A DNA stretch of 64,000 nucleotides, from contig CAZSSH010000002.1 in the NCBI GenBank assembly GCA_964609825.1, positions 558,001-622,000 on the forward strand. The letters run 5' to 3'. Shown piece by piece: positions 25,932 through 35,211 of the stretch. The position numbers and the translations under genes are program-made. The stretch is from CAZSSH01 sp964609825 (GTDB taxonomy: Bacteria; Verrucomicrobiota; Lentisphaeria; Victivallales; Victivallaceae). The notes below the pieces were generated by a model. That model ran no database searches. It was not told where the DNA came from and worked only from the letters and a program-made list of their open reading frames with translations. Within the stretch, counting starts at the first letter, position 1; each line of letters opens with the position of its first letter.

Positions 25932-28910
25932 TCAGTTTTCATTTTTTCGGGTGATCTCGATAAAGGCGCAACTTTGCGCCGTCATCGGTATGGAGAGGCG
26001 CAGCACGCCGTCAGGAGCCGCCGCCGGAGTAAACACCAAATGTCGGGTCAACTCTTTTGCCTGATAACGTTGTCCGGGCTCAAGACCGTGAAGCTCGACA
26101 TCAACGGTTTTGGCTTCACTGCCGCCATGAAGCAGCGAGATAAAGTATCCGCCGGTTTCCGGACGAAATGCCAGTCCGGCCTCATCACAGTTGGCATTCA
26201 GCCGCCGCCGGATCCCGGCCAGCCGCATGATTTCGCGTTGTACGCCATTGGCAAAATCGCTTTTTTCGACGGAGAATCCGATCAATATCAATTTGCCCGC
26301 TCCGGCGGGCCGGATGATGGCGGCGGCATCCCCATTTTGCCAGCGGGCTAAAACAGTGTCGCCGGGGAGAGTTTCGATCCCGTATCCGGATCGGTTGGTA
26401 AGGTTGAGCTCATTAAATTTGACCGTCCCGCCAATGATCGGAAGACGTATCTGCCGGGCCTTGAAATATTCTGCATTAATGCCGGGACGCTGCAACGTGA
26501 AATCGGTGAATTTCACCTTAAAATATCGGTGTAAAAAAGAGTAATAATCACCGCCTTCGTATTCATTGTACCCGGTAAGATAGTTGGCGATAAAAATTCC
26601 GCCGCCATTTACAAATGCCGCGATGTTTTTGGCAACATCGTCGCCAAGGTAGACGCTGTTGGTATCCAGCACGATGGCGTCTTCGGCCAACATCCCGGAG
26701 CGCAGCAAATCCTCATTGACAACATTGTAAGACCATTTGTCAAAGGTCAACAGATTGTTGAAATAGACATGGTTTTGATAAAACAAATCAAATTTGCCCT
26801 CTCCCGCCCATGAATCCTTCCAAAAGCTGGTGATGTAAAAATTATCGGTGACATAGTCATAGTTGCGCCGCAACCGCCAAAACGGCTTGTATTTTACCCA
26901 GCTGAACATATCCTCGCGGCTCAGTCCGGCGGTTTGATTGTACTCACAGTATGCCACCATCGGCGGATTATACTTGACGCAGTGCGCAAACAACCGCAAC
27001 GCGACCGTTTTGCGGCACGGGACATCGCCGCCCTCGGCGGTGGCGATGACTTTGTAATTTTGAGCAAGCGGAGCATCTTTTGCCGGATGGATCGGCCACT
27101 CATAACACTCCACATGCACCATGCCGTTATAACGCTGCGCCAGCCGATGAAAATCTGTTTGAGAAAATCCCGAGGTCTCCCTGGTCTGGGGTTCATAGCT
27201 TTGAGCAAACATCAGCCGGATCGGTTTTACCGGGTCCTGATCGCGGATGGCTTTGATGATTTGCTCCATCGCCGCGGTCATGCGCTCTTGCCCGAATTGC
27301 TGCACCATGCGCCATAATGCAATCCCGCGTTGGTCGCTGCGGTTGCCGTACCGTGCTTCGGAGGGAAGTATGATGGTGCCGTCCGCCAAGTGGATGTTTT
27401 CTCCGGCGTCATACAGTCTCTTCAATGATTGATCATCAGTATAGCCGTGTTGTGCCAAAAAAGCCTGCCACTGCCGCCGCCCGGCGGCCGTTTTGCCGAT
27501 CCAGCGGTAGTAGTAATGCAACCGTACCACATATCCGGTCATATGATCGATGTTTTTTAGGCGTGCCGCAACCTGACCGTAAAGTTGAGCGGCCATTGCC
27601 ACCGCCTGCGGGTCGGCCGGATCAAAATAATCCATTTCCTCTCCCGAATTGATTTTCGGTACCCAGTTGGGGATTCCGCGCCAGAATCCGAGATAAAAGG
27701 TCCAGTCCAATCCGGCTGCTTCGGTTTGAGCCGCCACCCGGTCGAGCTCCGCAAACGTGTATTTCCCGGGGGCCGCCTCCAGCCAATCCCAAAAAAATTC
27801 CAGACAGGCGACGTCAAATCCCTTGTTTTTCATATCCGCGAAATCCCGCGCCAAGGTAGCCTCATCCTTTAAATAACAAATCATCACATTGACCGGCAGC
27901 GAAGATCGGCTGAAATCGGTATGACGATGCGCCTGATCCGGCAAAGACCCCATGGACACAACTTCAATTTGATCGATCAGCTGTTTCCCGGCAAACAATT
28001 TCAGTTGATAAAGTCCTTCGGGAAATTGATTGACGATGGCAAAGCGACTGACCTCTTGTTGCACGGTTGTGGGAATTGTTTCTGCAAGCAGTGTTTCGCC
28101 GGCCCAAAGCTGTAAGGATAAGTGCTCATTGACGATCGACTTCGGCAAGCGCAGCGTGCCGGATATTTCCTGCGTCCGAAAGGTTGTTTCCCGGTCGGGA
28201 GTGATTATCCCCCGGGCTGACAGTACGGCTGCTGTTTGGTCCTTTCGGTCCCGGCCCGGCCCGCCGGTGATTGCGACCAAAGCGGTAATCAATCCGTCCG
28301 GCGCCGAAGTAATATCAATCCGGTCAATTATTTTTTCGGGGAACGGATTTTGCCACGGCATCATCCAGAGCACGGCTTGGGTTTGAACTCCGCTTAAGCC
28401 GATCCAGGCCAATTCGGCGCCGGGAATATCTCGAGCCCAAATCCAGTCGCCGGTATTTTTGCCGTCAACGACTTGCAAAGTTTCTGATGTCCCGTCGGCA
28501 TAACAAATTTGATACGTTGCGCCAAGGCCGCCCCAGTGTTCGGCATTGACCCAACCTGCGGTTTGTAAAAAATATAAAAAATCGTAGCGGGCATTTACTT
28601 TAACGGATGCTGCCGAGAGAAAATAGGGTCGGTCATAGCCGCGAAAAATCAGACAGGATTTGCCGTCATTTTTTTCGGGTGCGATTATTTTAAATGGAAT
28701 GCCGCACCAAACTTGATTGCCTGACGGTAAATTGCGCATATCCATTGCACCCTGGTCAAACCAGCCGCCGGTTCGATCATTTGCCACACTGTCGCAAAAA
28801 TTTGAATTGCACTCAGGTCGCAAATCCAATGCTTGGAAATCCATAGCTTCTCCCCAATAAAAAAATTGTGTCAAAAGAATTACGCTCGATAAAGTTATTT
28901 TTTTCATCAT
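25932..28910 (-). CDS. Exported GH42-like protein with N-terminal WxDQG domain (tandem paralogue 1)
   Basis: 992 residues with a signal peptide (MMKKITLSSVILLTQFFYWG). Residues about 28-215 form a jelly-roll-like domain with GGWFDQGAMDMR and CGIPFKIIAPEKNDGKS, shared with the 1119-residue protein at 36385. The rest (about 330-990) parallels the neighbouring 781-residue protein: GYVVRLHYYYRWIGKT at the usual acid/base strand, HVECYEWPIH at the nucleophile strand, and a GATase-like domain. It may be a glycosidase with altered catalysis or a glycan-binding protein. It lies 42 bp before its paralogue. Confidence 0.77.
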   Translation of the reverse strand: MMKKITLSSVILLTQFFYWGEAMDFQALDLRPECNSNFCDSVANDRTGGWFDQGAMDMRNLPSGNQVWCGIPFKIIAPEKNDGKSCLIFRGYDRPYFLSAASVKVNARYDFLYFLQTAGWVNAEHWGGLGATYQICYADGTSETLQVVDGKNTGDWIWARDIPGAELAWIGLSGVQTQAVLWMMPWQNPFPEKIIDRIDITSAPDGLITALVAITGGPGRDRKDQTAAVLSARGIITPDRETTFRTQEISGTLRLPKSIVNEHLSLQLWAGETLLAETIPTTVQQEVSRFAIVNQFPEGLYQLKLFAGKQLIDQIEVVSMGSLPDQAHRHTDFSRSSLPVNVMICYLKDEATLARDFADMKNKGFDVACLEFFWDWLEAAPGKYTFAELDRVAAQTEAAGLDWTFYLGFWRGIPNWVPKINSGEEMDYFDPADPQAVAMAAQLYGQVAARLKNIDHMTGYVVRLHYYYRWIGKTAAGRRQWQAFLAQHGYTDDQSLKRLYDAGENIHLADGTIILPSEARYGNRSDQRGIALWRMVQQFGQERMTAAMEQIIKAIRDQDPVKPIRLMFAQSYEPQTRETSGFSQTDFHRLAQRYNGMVHVECYEWPIHPAKDAPLAQNYKVIATAEGGDVPCRKTVALRLFAHCVKYNPPMVAYCEYNQTAGLSREDMFSWVKYKPFWRLRRNYDYVTDNFYITSFWKDSWAGEGKFDLFYQNHVYFNNLLTFDKWSYNVVNEDLLRSGMLAEDAIVLDTNSVYLGDDVAKNIAAFVNGGGIFIANYLTGYNEYEGGDYYSFLHRYFKVKFTDFTLQRPGINAEYFKARQIRLPIIGGTVKFNELNLTNRSGYGIETLPGDTVLARWQNGDAAAIIRPAGAGKLILIGFSVEKSDFANGVQREIMRLAGIRRRLNANCDEAGLAFRPETGGYFISLLHGGSEAKTVDVELHGLEPGQRYQAKELTRHLVFTPAAAPDGVLRLSIPMTAQSCAFIEITRKNEN

Positions 28911-28984
28911 CCGGTATCGTTTGGGTTATTTTTAATAATACTGTTATTTGCTTTTGATTCCGGCAACGGCAGTGTCTGCAGCCG

Positions 28985-30478
28985 CTAAAATTTCAGTTTT
29001 ATCGCGGCCATTTGCCAGCCGCGCGTCTCAAGCATCTCCACCGGTCCGTTTTTTGCCTCCATGCGAATCATGGCATTGGCCGTGCCGGAGGGATAAACCA
29101 TCTGACTCAATGCCTCGCTGCCGTCCTGGATAAATACTTCAATAATACAATGATCAATGTATATTTGCAATCCGATATTTCCTTCCTGATCCGGTGCGAT
29201 ACAACATTCCTGACGCAGATATTTCCGCCCCGGCGGCACATCCGGCCAGATGTGCATCAAAGGGGATCCGCCGGAGGAGGGGGTGCCGAACCGGCCGATA
29301 TCCAAAGACAATATACCGGCGGCACCGTCATAAATCAACTCGGCATATTCGCCGCTTCGGGGGTCCTCCAGCAGCCGCAGTGAAAAAATTTCCCGGCCCG
29401 GCCGCATTTTTAACGACAGCTCCAACGATTGTCCGGTCAGCGGCAGCGTGTGAAGTTCGCCGGGTGACATGGTAAATGGCGCCAGCGTCATCGGGTGGTT
29501 GCGGAGTTGTTGAAACTCCCCGGGAACTTTGAAATGCACGCGATTGTCCTTGTCATCCCAATAAAAATGTCGCGGCAGACTCCACAATTGCCGGAAATAT
29601 TCAGTTTCCGGGCGCTTGTCCATGGCAAAATCGCCGGTACATTGCGGCAAAACCCAAAACCAGACAATTCGGCGCCCCCGGTCATCCAAACAGCTTTCCG
29701 GGGCAAACAGCGATCCCCCCGGCCGGCACAGCCGGTAATGTTCGCGCGGGATAAAGGTGTGATGCAGATAATCGCCCACGTAATAACGGGCGCCAAGGGC
29801 ATGGCTGATTCCCAATAAAATCCACTTGGGTCCCAATTTAAAAAAATCAGGGCAGGCCAAGTCTTCGTAGACTTCGGTGAATCTCGGGCTGGATTGAAAA
29901 AACGGCCGCAAATATTGCCAATTAATCAGATCGTCCGATTGAAACAAATAGGCGCAATCGTACTCCATAAACGGTCGCCGCCGCGCCCCGAGAATCGCGT
30001 AATAAGTGCCGTCCTCAAGCCAAACGTGCGGGTCAAAAACATGATAGACATCATTTTCCGGCAAATTTTCGACCTCGGGGATGACCGGATTGCCGGAGAA
30101 TTTGCGCCATACCAAAAGCTCGTCATCTTCGGGATATGCCAACGCAATGCCGTTGCCCAAGCTGCAATACACGATGACCGGCCGCCCGGTTTTATCCAAA
30201 AGCGCGCAACCGCTGTAGACGGCCTGCTCCGGTCCGTCGGCATCCGGGAGCAATACCGGAGGATGAAAATCCCATTCCAGCAAATTGGCGCTGGAGGCAT
30301 GGCCCCAACCGCAACTGCGCGGCTGCGCCACTTTGTTTTGAAACAAATAAAAGACGTGATATTTACCCCGCCAAAAAATACACCCATTGGGGTCAAACGG
30401 ATTATGCCATACTTCCGGTCCATAAAAATGGTACTCCGGCAGCCAGTGCCGCGGCGGCGGCGGATAAGTATCTTTCAT
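28985..30478 (-). CDS. GH32-family beta-fructosidase-like enzyme
   Basis: 497 residues. A five-bladed propeller (about 15-330) starts with HNPFDPNGCIFWRGKYHVFY, containing the DPNG nucleophile motif (Asp29). It continues with VYSGCALLD and FDPHVWLEDG (148-157, equivalent of the RDP motif). A C-terminal beta sandwich (about 350-497) contains IYIDHCIIEVFIQDG, the conserved IDxSxxEVF-like strand of GH32. The usual ECPD acid/base motif reads ACPD here, with Glu205 three residues before the Ala. No signal peptide, so cytoplasmic. It lies between pseudopilin and GH42-like genes. Confidence 0.88.
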   Translation of the reverse strand: MKDTYPPPPRHWLPEYHFYGPEVWHNPFDPNGCIFWRGKYHVFYLFQNKVAQPRSCGWGHASSANLLEWDFHPPVLLPDADGPEQAVYSGCALLDKTGRPVIVYCSLGNGIALAYPEDDELLVWRKFSGNPVIPEVENLPENDVYHVFDPHVWLEDGTYYAILGARRRPFMEYDCAYLFQSDDLINWQYLRPFFQSSPRFTEVYEDLACPDFFKLGPKWILLGISHALGARYYVGDYLHHTFIPREHYRLCRPGGSLFAPESCLDDRGRRIVWFWVLPQCTGDFAMDKRPETEYFRQLWSLPRHFYWDDKDNRVHFKVPGEFQQLRNHPMTLAPFTMSPGELHTLPLTGQSLELSLKMRPGREIFSLRLLEDPRSGEYAELIYDGAAGILSLDIGRFGTPSSGGSPLMHIWPDVPPGRKYLRQECCIAPDQEGNIGLQIYIDHCIIEVFIQDGSEALSQMVYPSGTANAMIRMEAKNGPVEMLETRGWQMAAIKLKF

Positions 30479-30522
30479 TGCTGTAAATCTTCTGCGGGTT
30501 GGTCAATCGAACATTGTTTATT

Positions 30523-31260
30523 TTAAGGAATCAGCCACAGGTCATTGCACCGGGGAACCTCGATGGTGACCAGTTCGCTTCCCTTCATCGTCGTTACGTG
30601 TCCGTCGCAAAAGAGCACATTTTGCCGGTCGCGGTGGCGGTTGAGAGACGGGCCGTATTCGTTTGGATTCCACCCGGGCAACCCGGTGACGGCATAGGGG
30701 AACGAAATTTTGTCCGCTCCTTCGCTGGTCAATACTTTGATTGATGGTTTTTTTACATCTTCCAAAGCCCGCGGGCGTTTTCCCGTCGGTTTTTCGCCCC
30801 AATTGTCGCCGCCGGACGGACACGGTCCGGTTTCGTTGGCCCCGTAGGATGTTTCTGCCGCCATGTTATTGGCGTTGGCCAGAGCCAGACTGCGCGAAGT
30901 GTCGGCGGGGCAAAAAAAGACTGCCATATTCACTTTGTACTGCCGGCTTAATTTGCCAAACCAATAAGGCTGGCGATTGTCATCGACATCCGCACCGGCT
31001 CCGAAATTTTGTGCCCAGGAGCCATCCCATTGTCTGCCTTGGATATTGCTGTTGGGCAGCATTCGGTGATCATTGTTAAACATATTCATCGATTGTCCAA
31101 TGGTTTTTTGATTGTTTTGGCAAGATGATGCACGGGCCGATTCGCGCGCCTGATTCAGCGCCGGCAGCAGCATTGACGCCAAAATTGCGATGATGGCAAT
31201 TACAACTAAAAGTTCAATCAATGTAAAAGATTGGGAATTCCCGTTTTTTGTTTCCTTCAT
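30523..31260 (-). CDS. Pseudopilin-like protein, H-X9-DG type
   Basis: 245 residues from ATG 31260, where AGGA lies five bases upstream; an upstream GTG at 31335 gives an implausible leader. The prepilin helix is QSFTLIELLVVIAIIAILAS (Ser before Phe+1, Glu+5 present). RHRDRQNVLFCDGHV near the end is an exact H-X9-DG motif. Second gene of the six-gene operon, 133 bp after the regulator and 44 bp before GH32. Possibly a glycan-capturing membrane-anchored protein; function unproven. Confidence 0.87.
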   Translation of the reverse strand: MKETKNGNSQSFTLIELLVVIAIIAILASMLLPALNQARESARASSCQNNQKTIGQSMNMFNNDHRMLPNSNIQGRQWDGSWAQNFGAGADVDDNRQPYWFGKLSRQYKVNMAVFFCPADTSRSLALANANNMAAETSYGANETGPCPSGGDNWGEKPTGKRPRALEDVKKPSIKVLTSEGADKISFPYAVTGLPGWNPNEYGPSLNRHRDRQNVLFCDGHVTTMKGSELVTIEVPRCNDLWLIP

Positions 31261-31393
31261 TTCAATCCTCGTTGGTTTTTTTGATATAATTACTGTGATC
31301 TCGATCCTGGAGAAAGGGGGGAACGGTGACGGCACTCAATTTTTTATTTTTTCCTCCTGTATTATGTTTCAGTTTTGTTTGTTGCCAAAAATG

Positions 31394-32560
31394 TTAACTG
31401 CCGATAGATTGCAATTTATCATTGATATCATTTTGCGGGACCAAACTCGAGACATCGCCGGATTGCCGCCGGATCAGCCGCACGGGCAATGTTTTATTTA
31501 ACGTAATCGCGGGGTTTCCGTTGATCAGACAGTGGAGCAACTTTGCCGCCTCGTAGCCGATTTCATACCGGGGCTGACGAATACTGCTTAAATTGAGTGT
31601 TTTTGCCAGAGGCAGGTCATCAAATCCGCAAATAAATACATCTTTTCCGACCGTTCGCTTCATATTGTTTGCCGTATCCATGGCAATTTGTGCGATGTAA
31701 TCATTTTCGGCAAAGATGGCGACGGGATTGGCTCCGGTCAAAATTTTCATCGTGGTTTTGCCGATAAATTTGTCATGTTTGTCGTCAAACCAACCGATGG
31801 ATTCCGGCAATTGATAAAAACTGGTAAAATTGGGGATTTTGGTTCGCAGACCATAATCTGTCATGGCCTGACAAAAACCATCATACCGCCGCACTTGCGT
31901 TGAGCATTTCGGGGTTTCCCCGAGATAATGCACCCCATTGCAAAAACCCTCGAGCAGCGAAACCGTTGCGGCGTATGCGCCGCCGAAATTGTCGACTCCC
32001 ACCCATGGCAAATTTAAATTGGGCAAAGAAACGTCTGCGCATACCATCGGAAATTTGCGGTTGACCAAATCGCGAATGATATTATCGCAACTGTTATGGC
32101 CGGTCAATAAAATCAATCCCGAAAGCTGCAAGGCGTCGATTTGGGCCAAATCGCGGCTCAGTGCCTCGGGGCCCTCGGGGTTTTGCAGGAGCAAAAATGA
32201 CAAATTGTTTTTTTGGGCAAAATCTTGAATCCCGCGGTTGACCTCGATGGTCATCGCGTCGGGAAATGCCGCCATCACGGCGCCGATGGTGATCGGCTCG
32301 GCCGGCAGCCGGACGATCGCCGGCTCGGGCAATTTGAGGGCGGGGTTGATCCGCGAGCCGCAATTGGGGATCTTGATCAATACCTGATCGCGCTCCAGGA
32401 TGCTCAATACTTTGCGGATGGTCATCCGCGAGCTGCCGTATTTGTCCGCCAGCTCATCCTCCGAGGGCAAATACTCCTCGACGGGATAGACTTTTTGCCA
32501 GATGTCTTTGAGGACTTCTTCGGCCAGACGGACGGCTTTGCTTTTATAAGTAATATTCAT
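31394..32560 (-). CDS. Hybrid GntR-LacI transcriptional regulator
   Basis: 388 residues. The GntR winged helix spans about 5-75 (EEYLPSEDELADKYGSSRMT and IRKVLSILERDQVLIKI). A LacI-type sensor follows (ITIGAVMAAFPDAMTIEV, GVDNFGGAYAATVSLLE, DVFICGFDDLPLAKTLNLSS). The C-terminus contains LPVRLIRRQS, typical of sugar-responsive LacI sensors. First gene of the GH32/GH42/GH42/GH38 operon and probably its ligand-controlled switch. Confidence 0.93.
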   Translation of the reverse strand: MNITYKSKAVRLAEEVLKDIWQKVYPVEEYLPSEDELADKYGSSRMTIRKVLSILERDQVLIKIPNCGSRINPALKLPEPAIVRLPAEPITIGAVMAAFPDAMTIEVNRGIQDFAQKNNLSFLLLQNPEGPEALSRDLAQIDALQLSGLILLTGHNSCDNIIRDLVNRKFPMVCADVSLPNLNLPWVGVDNFGGAYAATVSLLEGFCNGVHYLGETPKCSTQVRRYDGFCQAMTDYGLRTKIPNFTSFYQLPESIGWFDDKHDKFIGKTTMKILTGANPVAIFAENDYIAQIAMDTANNMKRTVGKDVFICGFDDLPLAKTLNLSSIRQPRYEIGYEAAKLLHCLINGNPAITLNKTLPVRLIRRQSGDVSSLVPQNDINDKLQSIGS

Positions 32561-32590
32561 AATTTTAACAATTTTCTTTGGTTTGTATAT

Positions 32591-32619
32591 ATTTTACTCC
32601 ATTTTACCCGCAATGTCAA
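32591..32619 (-). promoter_or_regulatory. Promoter of the six-gene GH32/GH42/GH38 operon
   Basis: Minus strand: TTGACA (32614-32619), a 17-bp spacer and TAAAAT (32591-32596). An inverted pair ATTGTA (32625-32630) and TACAAT (32650-32655) lies just upstream of the -35 and could bind the regulator. Confidence 0.6.
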
Positions 32620-32726
32620 GAGATATTGTATTAAATTTGCAAAAATTTATACAATTTAATGAAAATCGTTAACCGATTGACGGTCAATACGGATAAAAAT
32701 TAATGGGAATTTTATCGGTCAGGCGC

Positions 32727-32754
32727 TTGCATTTAATGCTGAATCCCGTATATT
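32727..32754 (+). promoter_or_regulatory. Promoter of the choloylglycine-hydrolase-like gene
   Basis: TTGCAT (32727-32732), a 16-bp spacer and TATATT (32749-32754), followed 46 bases later by GAGGAG and ATG 32813. Confidence 0.65.
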
Positions 32755-32812
32755 GATCATTAGGCCAATGCCGTGCCGCCCGGTTGCCGGGCGATAATTT
32801 GAGGAGATAAAG

Positions 32813-33940
32813 ATGATGAGTACTCACAGTCATGACAGCAAAAACTCCGCGTCGGGCATTTGGGATTTGTCGCTTGGCGCCGCGGTTTCCGGCTTTATTA
32901 TTGTATTGCTTTTTGCACTTGCGGTCATTTTTTCCTCCTCTGCTCAGGCATGTACGCGCGTCACTTACATCGGGCCAGATCAGCGGGTGCTGAGCGGCCG
33001 GTCATGGGATTGGCCCAATGACGGCGAGACCGATTTGTGGGCGTACCCGGCCGGCTTGGCCCGGAGCGGCAACGGCGATGATGTCAACAGTGTGCGCTGG
33101 GTCTCCAGGTACGGCAGCGTCACCGCCAGCGCCTTTAACGTCGGCACCGCCGACGGCATCAACACCGCCGGGCTGTCGGTCAATGTCTTGTATCTTTCCG
33201 GCAGCGATTACGGTCAACCCGACCCCAATAAAAAGAGTCTCACCTTGTTTTCGTGGGCGCAATTTTTGCTCGACAATTATGCCACGGTCAAGGAAGCCGT
33301 CGCCGATTTCGGCAGCGGCAAGTACAACGTTCTGGCCGTTCCCGACATCGACGGCCAAAAAATGCATTTGCACGTCAGCATTACCGATGCCGCCGGCGAC
33401 AATGCCGTCTTTGAGTATCTTGACGGCAAGCTTACCGTCCACCACGGCAAACAATATAACGTGATGACCAACGAGCCCTCGTTTGATCAGCAGTTGGCGA
33501 TCAACGAGTACTGGAAGCGCACCGACGGCAAATTTTTGCCGGGCACCGAGGACCCCGCCGACCGCTTTGTCCGCGCAAGCTATTATTTGGACAATGCGTA
33601 CAAAACCGCCGATGTGCAAATGGCGGTCGCCACCGTTTTCTCAATCATCCGCAACGCATCGGTGCCGTTTTTAAACGTCAGCTCCGAGCGGCCCAATCTG
33701 TCGCCGACCTACTGGCGGACGGTGGGAGATTTGACCGGTAAAGTATATTATTTTGAGGAAACCAACCGCCCCAATGTCTTTTGGGTGGATTTGAGCAAGC
33801 TTGATCTCAAAGCGGGTGCATCCGTCAAAAAACTGCCGCTGGCCGGCGGCGAAATCTACGCGGGCGAGACCAGCGACCGCTTTGTCGACGCCAAACCCTT
33901 TGTTCTCGGCGACCTGAGCGCCAAAAAGACCCACAAGTAA
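32813..33940 (+). CDS. Secreted choloylglycine hydrolase / penicillin V acylase family Ntn-hydrolase
   Basis: 375 residues. A membrane/signal segment (about 21-46, ending SSSAQA) is followed directly by Cys47 in CTRVTYIGPD, which would become the N-terminal nucleophile after cleavage. The active-site pattern of bile salt hydrolases is met: Arg63 and Asp66 in GRSWDW have exactly the Cys+16 and Cys+19 spacing. An Asn lies in GLSVNVLYL, another in VMTNEPSFD, and an Arg in DRFVRASYY. It hydrolyses an amide bond, perhaps in a conjugated bile salt, acyl-homoserine lactone or penicillin. GAGGAG lies six bases before the ATG. Single-gene unit. Confidence 0.9.
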   Translation: MMSTHSHDSKNSASGIWDLSLGAAVSGFIIVLLFALAVIFSSSAQACTRVTYIGPDQRVLSGRSWDWPNDGETDLWAYPAGLARSGNGDDVNSVRWVSRYGSVTASAFNVGTADGINTAGLSVNVLYLSGSDYGQPDPNKKSLTLFSWAQFLLDNYATVKEAVADFGSGKYNVLAVPDIDGQKMHLHVSITDAAGDNAVFEYLDGKLTVHHGKQYNVMTNEPSFDQQLAINEYWKRTDGKFLPGTEDPADRFVRASYYLDNAYKTADVQMAVATVFSIIRNASVPFLNVSSERPNLSPTYWRTVGDLTGKVYYFEETNRPNVFWVDLSKLDLKAGASVKKLPLAGGEIYAGETSDRFVDAKPFVLGDLSAKKTHK

Positions 33941-33949
33941 GCATACGCG

Positions 33950-34165
33950 AGGGGCACACCAAGCCGCATTGCGCGGGGCTGGCTGGCTTCTGCTCTTTGA
34001 GGTGAGTGATCCCGGCGCAGGCGAGCAGCATTTGCAAAATGACCGCAAGATCAACCGCCGGATAATAAGTTTTTCTGCTCCTGAAGTATTTGGAGTAATA
34101 ACGGCAACACCCAAAAAAATTACCACTACGCGCAGCAATTTTCCGGACGGAGCGGCATGAGTCAT
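33950..34165 (-). pseudogene. Possible degenerate extra copy of the neighbouring membrane-protein repeat
   Basis: An ATG at 34165 overlaps the stop of the 34162-35097 gene and begins GKLLRVVVIFLGVAVITP, resembling the start of the repeat unit in that gene. The frame then loses resemblance, while a second frame reads AVILQMLLACAGITHL, similar to the LFYLLNIIAGAGLLHF repeat segment. This suggests a truncated, frameshifted third repeat. The similarity is short, so confidence is low. Confidence 0.3.
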
Positions 34166-35097
34166 TGGCGGCCCCCGGCGGCCGCTTCTTTGGTAAACAT
34201 CGCTTTGACGCGGGGGTGGTACAATACCCGGAGCATGGCAAACGGACTCAGCCATATGACAGCGGCCGGTATGGTTACCCAAAAAAACGGCGGCGCCAGA
34301 TATACGAAAAAGCAGCCCGCGAGTCCCAAAAATACCGCGGTGGGCCACAATAAAACAATGGCGCACCGCCGCCAAAAATTGCGAAAATGCAATAATCCCG
34401 CCCCGGCAATGATATTCAGGAGATAAAATAACTTGAGGGGAAAGCCGGAGCTGCTGAAGTTTTTAGCCAGTGAGGTATAAAAATTATCGTCCCAGATGAA
34501 ATTGATCGGGCCGATGAGAGCGCCGATAGAGACGACAATCATGATCCATCCGATCATCTTGACCCACCGGCGCAATGATTGATCCGATACCGTCGTCCAT
34601 CGCTGCTTGGGAGGAGAAACTTGATTGCGGGTCGGGGGCGACGGTCGGGTCGGGGGCGCTGCCGCATATGGGGCGGCTTCTTTGGTAAACATCGCTCTGA
34701 CACGGGGGGTATGCAAGACCCACAGCATGGCGAAACCGATCACTCCCGTCAGCGAGAGGCAGGCCAACAGCATCAGGCCGGACACGTCGGGCGGGCGTAT
34801 TATGAACCCAAACATAAATGCGTCGATCAAAGACAAAATGGCCAATGACCACAAGAGTACGATAGCATACAGCCGCCAGAAATTGTATAAGCGCAACAAT
34901 CCCGCTCCGGCAATGATATTCAGGAGACAAAATAACTTGAGCGGGATATTTGAGAGAGTAAAACCGGCGGCCAGTTTGGTATAAAAATCACTGGTGCAGC
35001 TAAAACTGGCCGGGTCAATGAAACCGCAAACCCCCAGGAAGATAAAAATCCAGGCTACGGTTTTGATATTTTGCCGCAATGTATTGTCGGAAGTCAT
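34162..35097 (-). CDS. Multi-pass membrane protein with internal duplication
   Basis: 311 residues from ATG 35097, chosen because GGAGG lies five bases upstream; ATG 35109 has no ribosome site. It consists of two homologous halves of about 145 residues, each with four membrane helices and near-identical landmarks. The first half has IPLKLFCLLNIIAGAGLLRL and VRAMFTKEAA; the second has FPLKLFYLLNIIAGAGLLHF and VKAMFTKEAA. A Pro-rich linker (PPTRPSPPTRNQVSPP) joins them. No known family recognised. It sits alone between the acylase-like and lipoprotein genes. Confidence 0.8.
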   Translation of the reverse strand: MTSDNTLRQNIKTVAWIFIFLGVCGFIDPASFSCTSDFYTKLAAGFTLSNIPLKLFCLLNIIAGAGLLRLYNFWRLYAIVLLWSLAILSLIDAFMFGFIIRPPDVSGLMLLACLSLTGVIGFAMLWVLHTPRVRAMFTKEAAPYAAAPPTRPSPPTRNQVSPPKQRWTTVSDQSLRRWVKMIGWIMIVVSIGALIGPINFIWDDNFYTSLAKNFSSSGFPLKLFYLLNIIAGAGLLHFRNFWRRCAIVLLWPTAVFLGLAGCFFVYLAPPFFWVTIPAAVIWLSPFAMLRVLYHPRVKAMFTKEAAAGGRQ

Positions 35098-35211
35098 GTC
35101 TGCCTCCATGATGGTGATTTAAAAATAATGTATCACCGATCCGGCGGGATGCAAATTGATTATTTATCAAAAAACGCGGTATTTACACGGGGGAAATGCT
35201 CCGGCGGCGTT

